DNA from: Actinomycetes bacterium
Lineage (GTDB): Bacteria > Actinomycetota > Actinomycetes > Actinomycetales > Cellulomonadaceae
Length of the DNA stretch: 6,722 nucleotides
Direction of reading: 5' to 3'
Assembly: GCA_023460255.1 (NCBI GenBank)
Contig: JAEWQZ010000038.1
Span: 1-6,722 of the forward strand
Under the pieces are notes generated by a model. That model ran no database searches. It saw only the letters and a program-made list of their open reading frames with translations, and was not told the origin of the DNA. Of the stretch, positions 6,292 through 6,722 are shown piece after piece; within the stretch, counting starts at the first letter, position 1; every line of letters starts with the position of its first letter. Made by a program: the position numbers and the translations under genes.

Positions 6292-6722
6292 CCGGGCCGC
6301 TGCGCGTGGTCGTCGTCGGCAACGGCATGGTCGGCGCGCGCCTCGTCGCCGAGCTGGCGGCCCGCGCCGGGGACGACGTCGCGCTCACCGTGCTCGGTGC
6401 CGAGCCGTACGAGCCGTACAACCGCGTGCTCCTCTCCGACGTCGTCGCGGGTGCCGTGGAGGTCGCCTCCCTCGGGATGCCCGACGACGCCCCCGCGGAC
6501 GTGCGGCGGGGCGTCGCGGCGATCGGTGTCGACCGGACGCGCCGCCTGGTGACCACCGACGACGGCGCGACCCACCCCTACGACGTCCTCGTGCTCGCCA
6601 CCGGCGCACGAGCCGCCGTGCCGCCCCTACCGGGGCTGGCAGCCACCGCGCCCGACCTGCCCCCCGGCGTGCACGCGCTGCGGACCCTCGACGACGCGCG
6701 CGAGGTCGTGGCGGCCTCGGCC
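6288..6722 (+). CDS. NirB-like FAD-dependent oxidoreductase, N-terminal 145 codons (cut by window end)
   Basis: The frame is open from GTG 6288 to the window end. VVVVGNGMVGARLVAEL (7-23) is the FAD-binding Rossmann motif, with the GNGMVG form typical of nitrite reductase large subunits. EPYEPYNRVLLSDVVAG (39-55) corresponds to the conserved YNRxxLSxxLAG of NirB/NasB. DVLVLATGARAAVPPLPG (99-116) is the usual ATGA segment ahead of the NAD(P)H domain. If the rest is NirB, it would carry a 4Fe-4S/siroheme domain and reduce nitrite to ammonium. If it ends after the oxidoreductase part, it would be an electron-transfer subunit for the preceding nitrate reductase. The visible part cannot decide. 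The GTG overlaps the previous stop as GTGA, and GGAGG at 6276-6280 lies seven bases upstream, so it is co-transcribed and probably coupled to its neighbour. Confidence 0.85.
   Translation, partial: MTGPLRVVVVGNGMVGARLVAELAARAGDDVALTVLGAEPYEPYNRVLLSDVVAGAVEVASLGMPDDAPADVRRGVAAIGVDRTRRLVTTDDGATHPYDVLVLATGARAAVPPLPGLAATAPDLPPGVHALRTLDDAREVVAASA

Overview
The window is very GC-rich, with dense coding and a strong third-position G/C bias. It uses GTG and TTG starts as well as ATG, and genes often meet at ATGA or GTGA stop/start overlaps. This style, together with the protein sequences, points to a high-GC actinobacterium. A Cellulomonas-like member of the Micrococcales is my best guess, from general resemblance only. 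All genes are on the + strand.

Layout. (1) 1-1007 is the 3' end of a respiratory nitrate reductase operon: the tail of narJ (assembly chaperone) overlapping a complete narI (di-heme b gamma subunit). narG and narH are presumably just upstream, outside the window. (2) 1008-1177 is a non-coding stretch with a palindrome, a possible promoter and a clear match to the yybP-ykoY Mn2+ riboswitch, followed by a hairpin that would hide the Shine-Dalgarno. (3) 1178-2553 holds a TerC/Alx-family membrane protein (TTG start) overlapping a small 103-aa winged-helix regulator. (4) 2554-2727 is a 174-nt gap with no strong signal. (5) 2728-6722 is a tight cluster: a NarK-family nitrate/nitrite transporter, a cytoplasmic molybdopterin nitrate reductase of the assimilatory NasA/NasC/NarB type, and the start of an FAD-dependent NirB-like oxidoreductase cut by the window end.

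How they fit together. NarK would bring nitrate in and export nitrite. The membrane NarGHI enzyme would reduce nitrate for respiration, with NarI passing quinol electrons through its two hemes. The Nas-type enzyme would reduce nitrate for nitrogen assimilation, with the NirB-like protein either supplying it with electrons from NAD(P)H or reducing the nitrite to ammonium. The riboswitch-terC-regulator cassette sits between these two nitrate units. It looks like a manganese-homeostasis module inserted into, or co-opted by, a nitrate locus.

The most interesting part is 1018-1180. A Mn2+ aptamer shares three bases with a hairpin that covers the terC Shine-Dalgarno, which gives a directly readable model for translational control. 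I saw no tRNA, rRNA, CRISPR array or mobile element.
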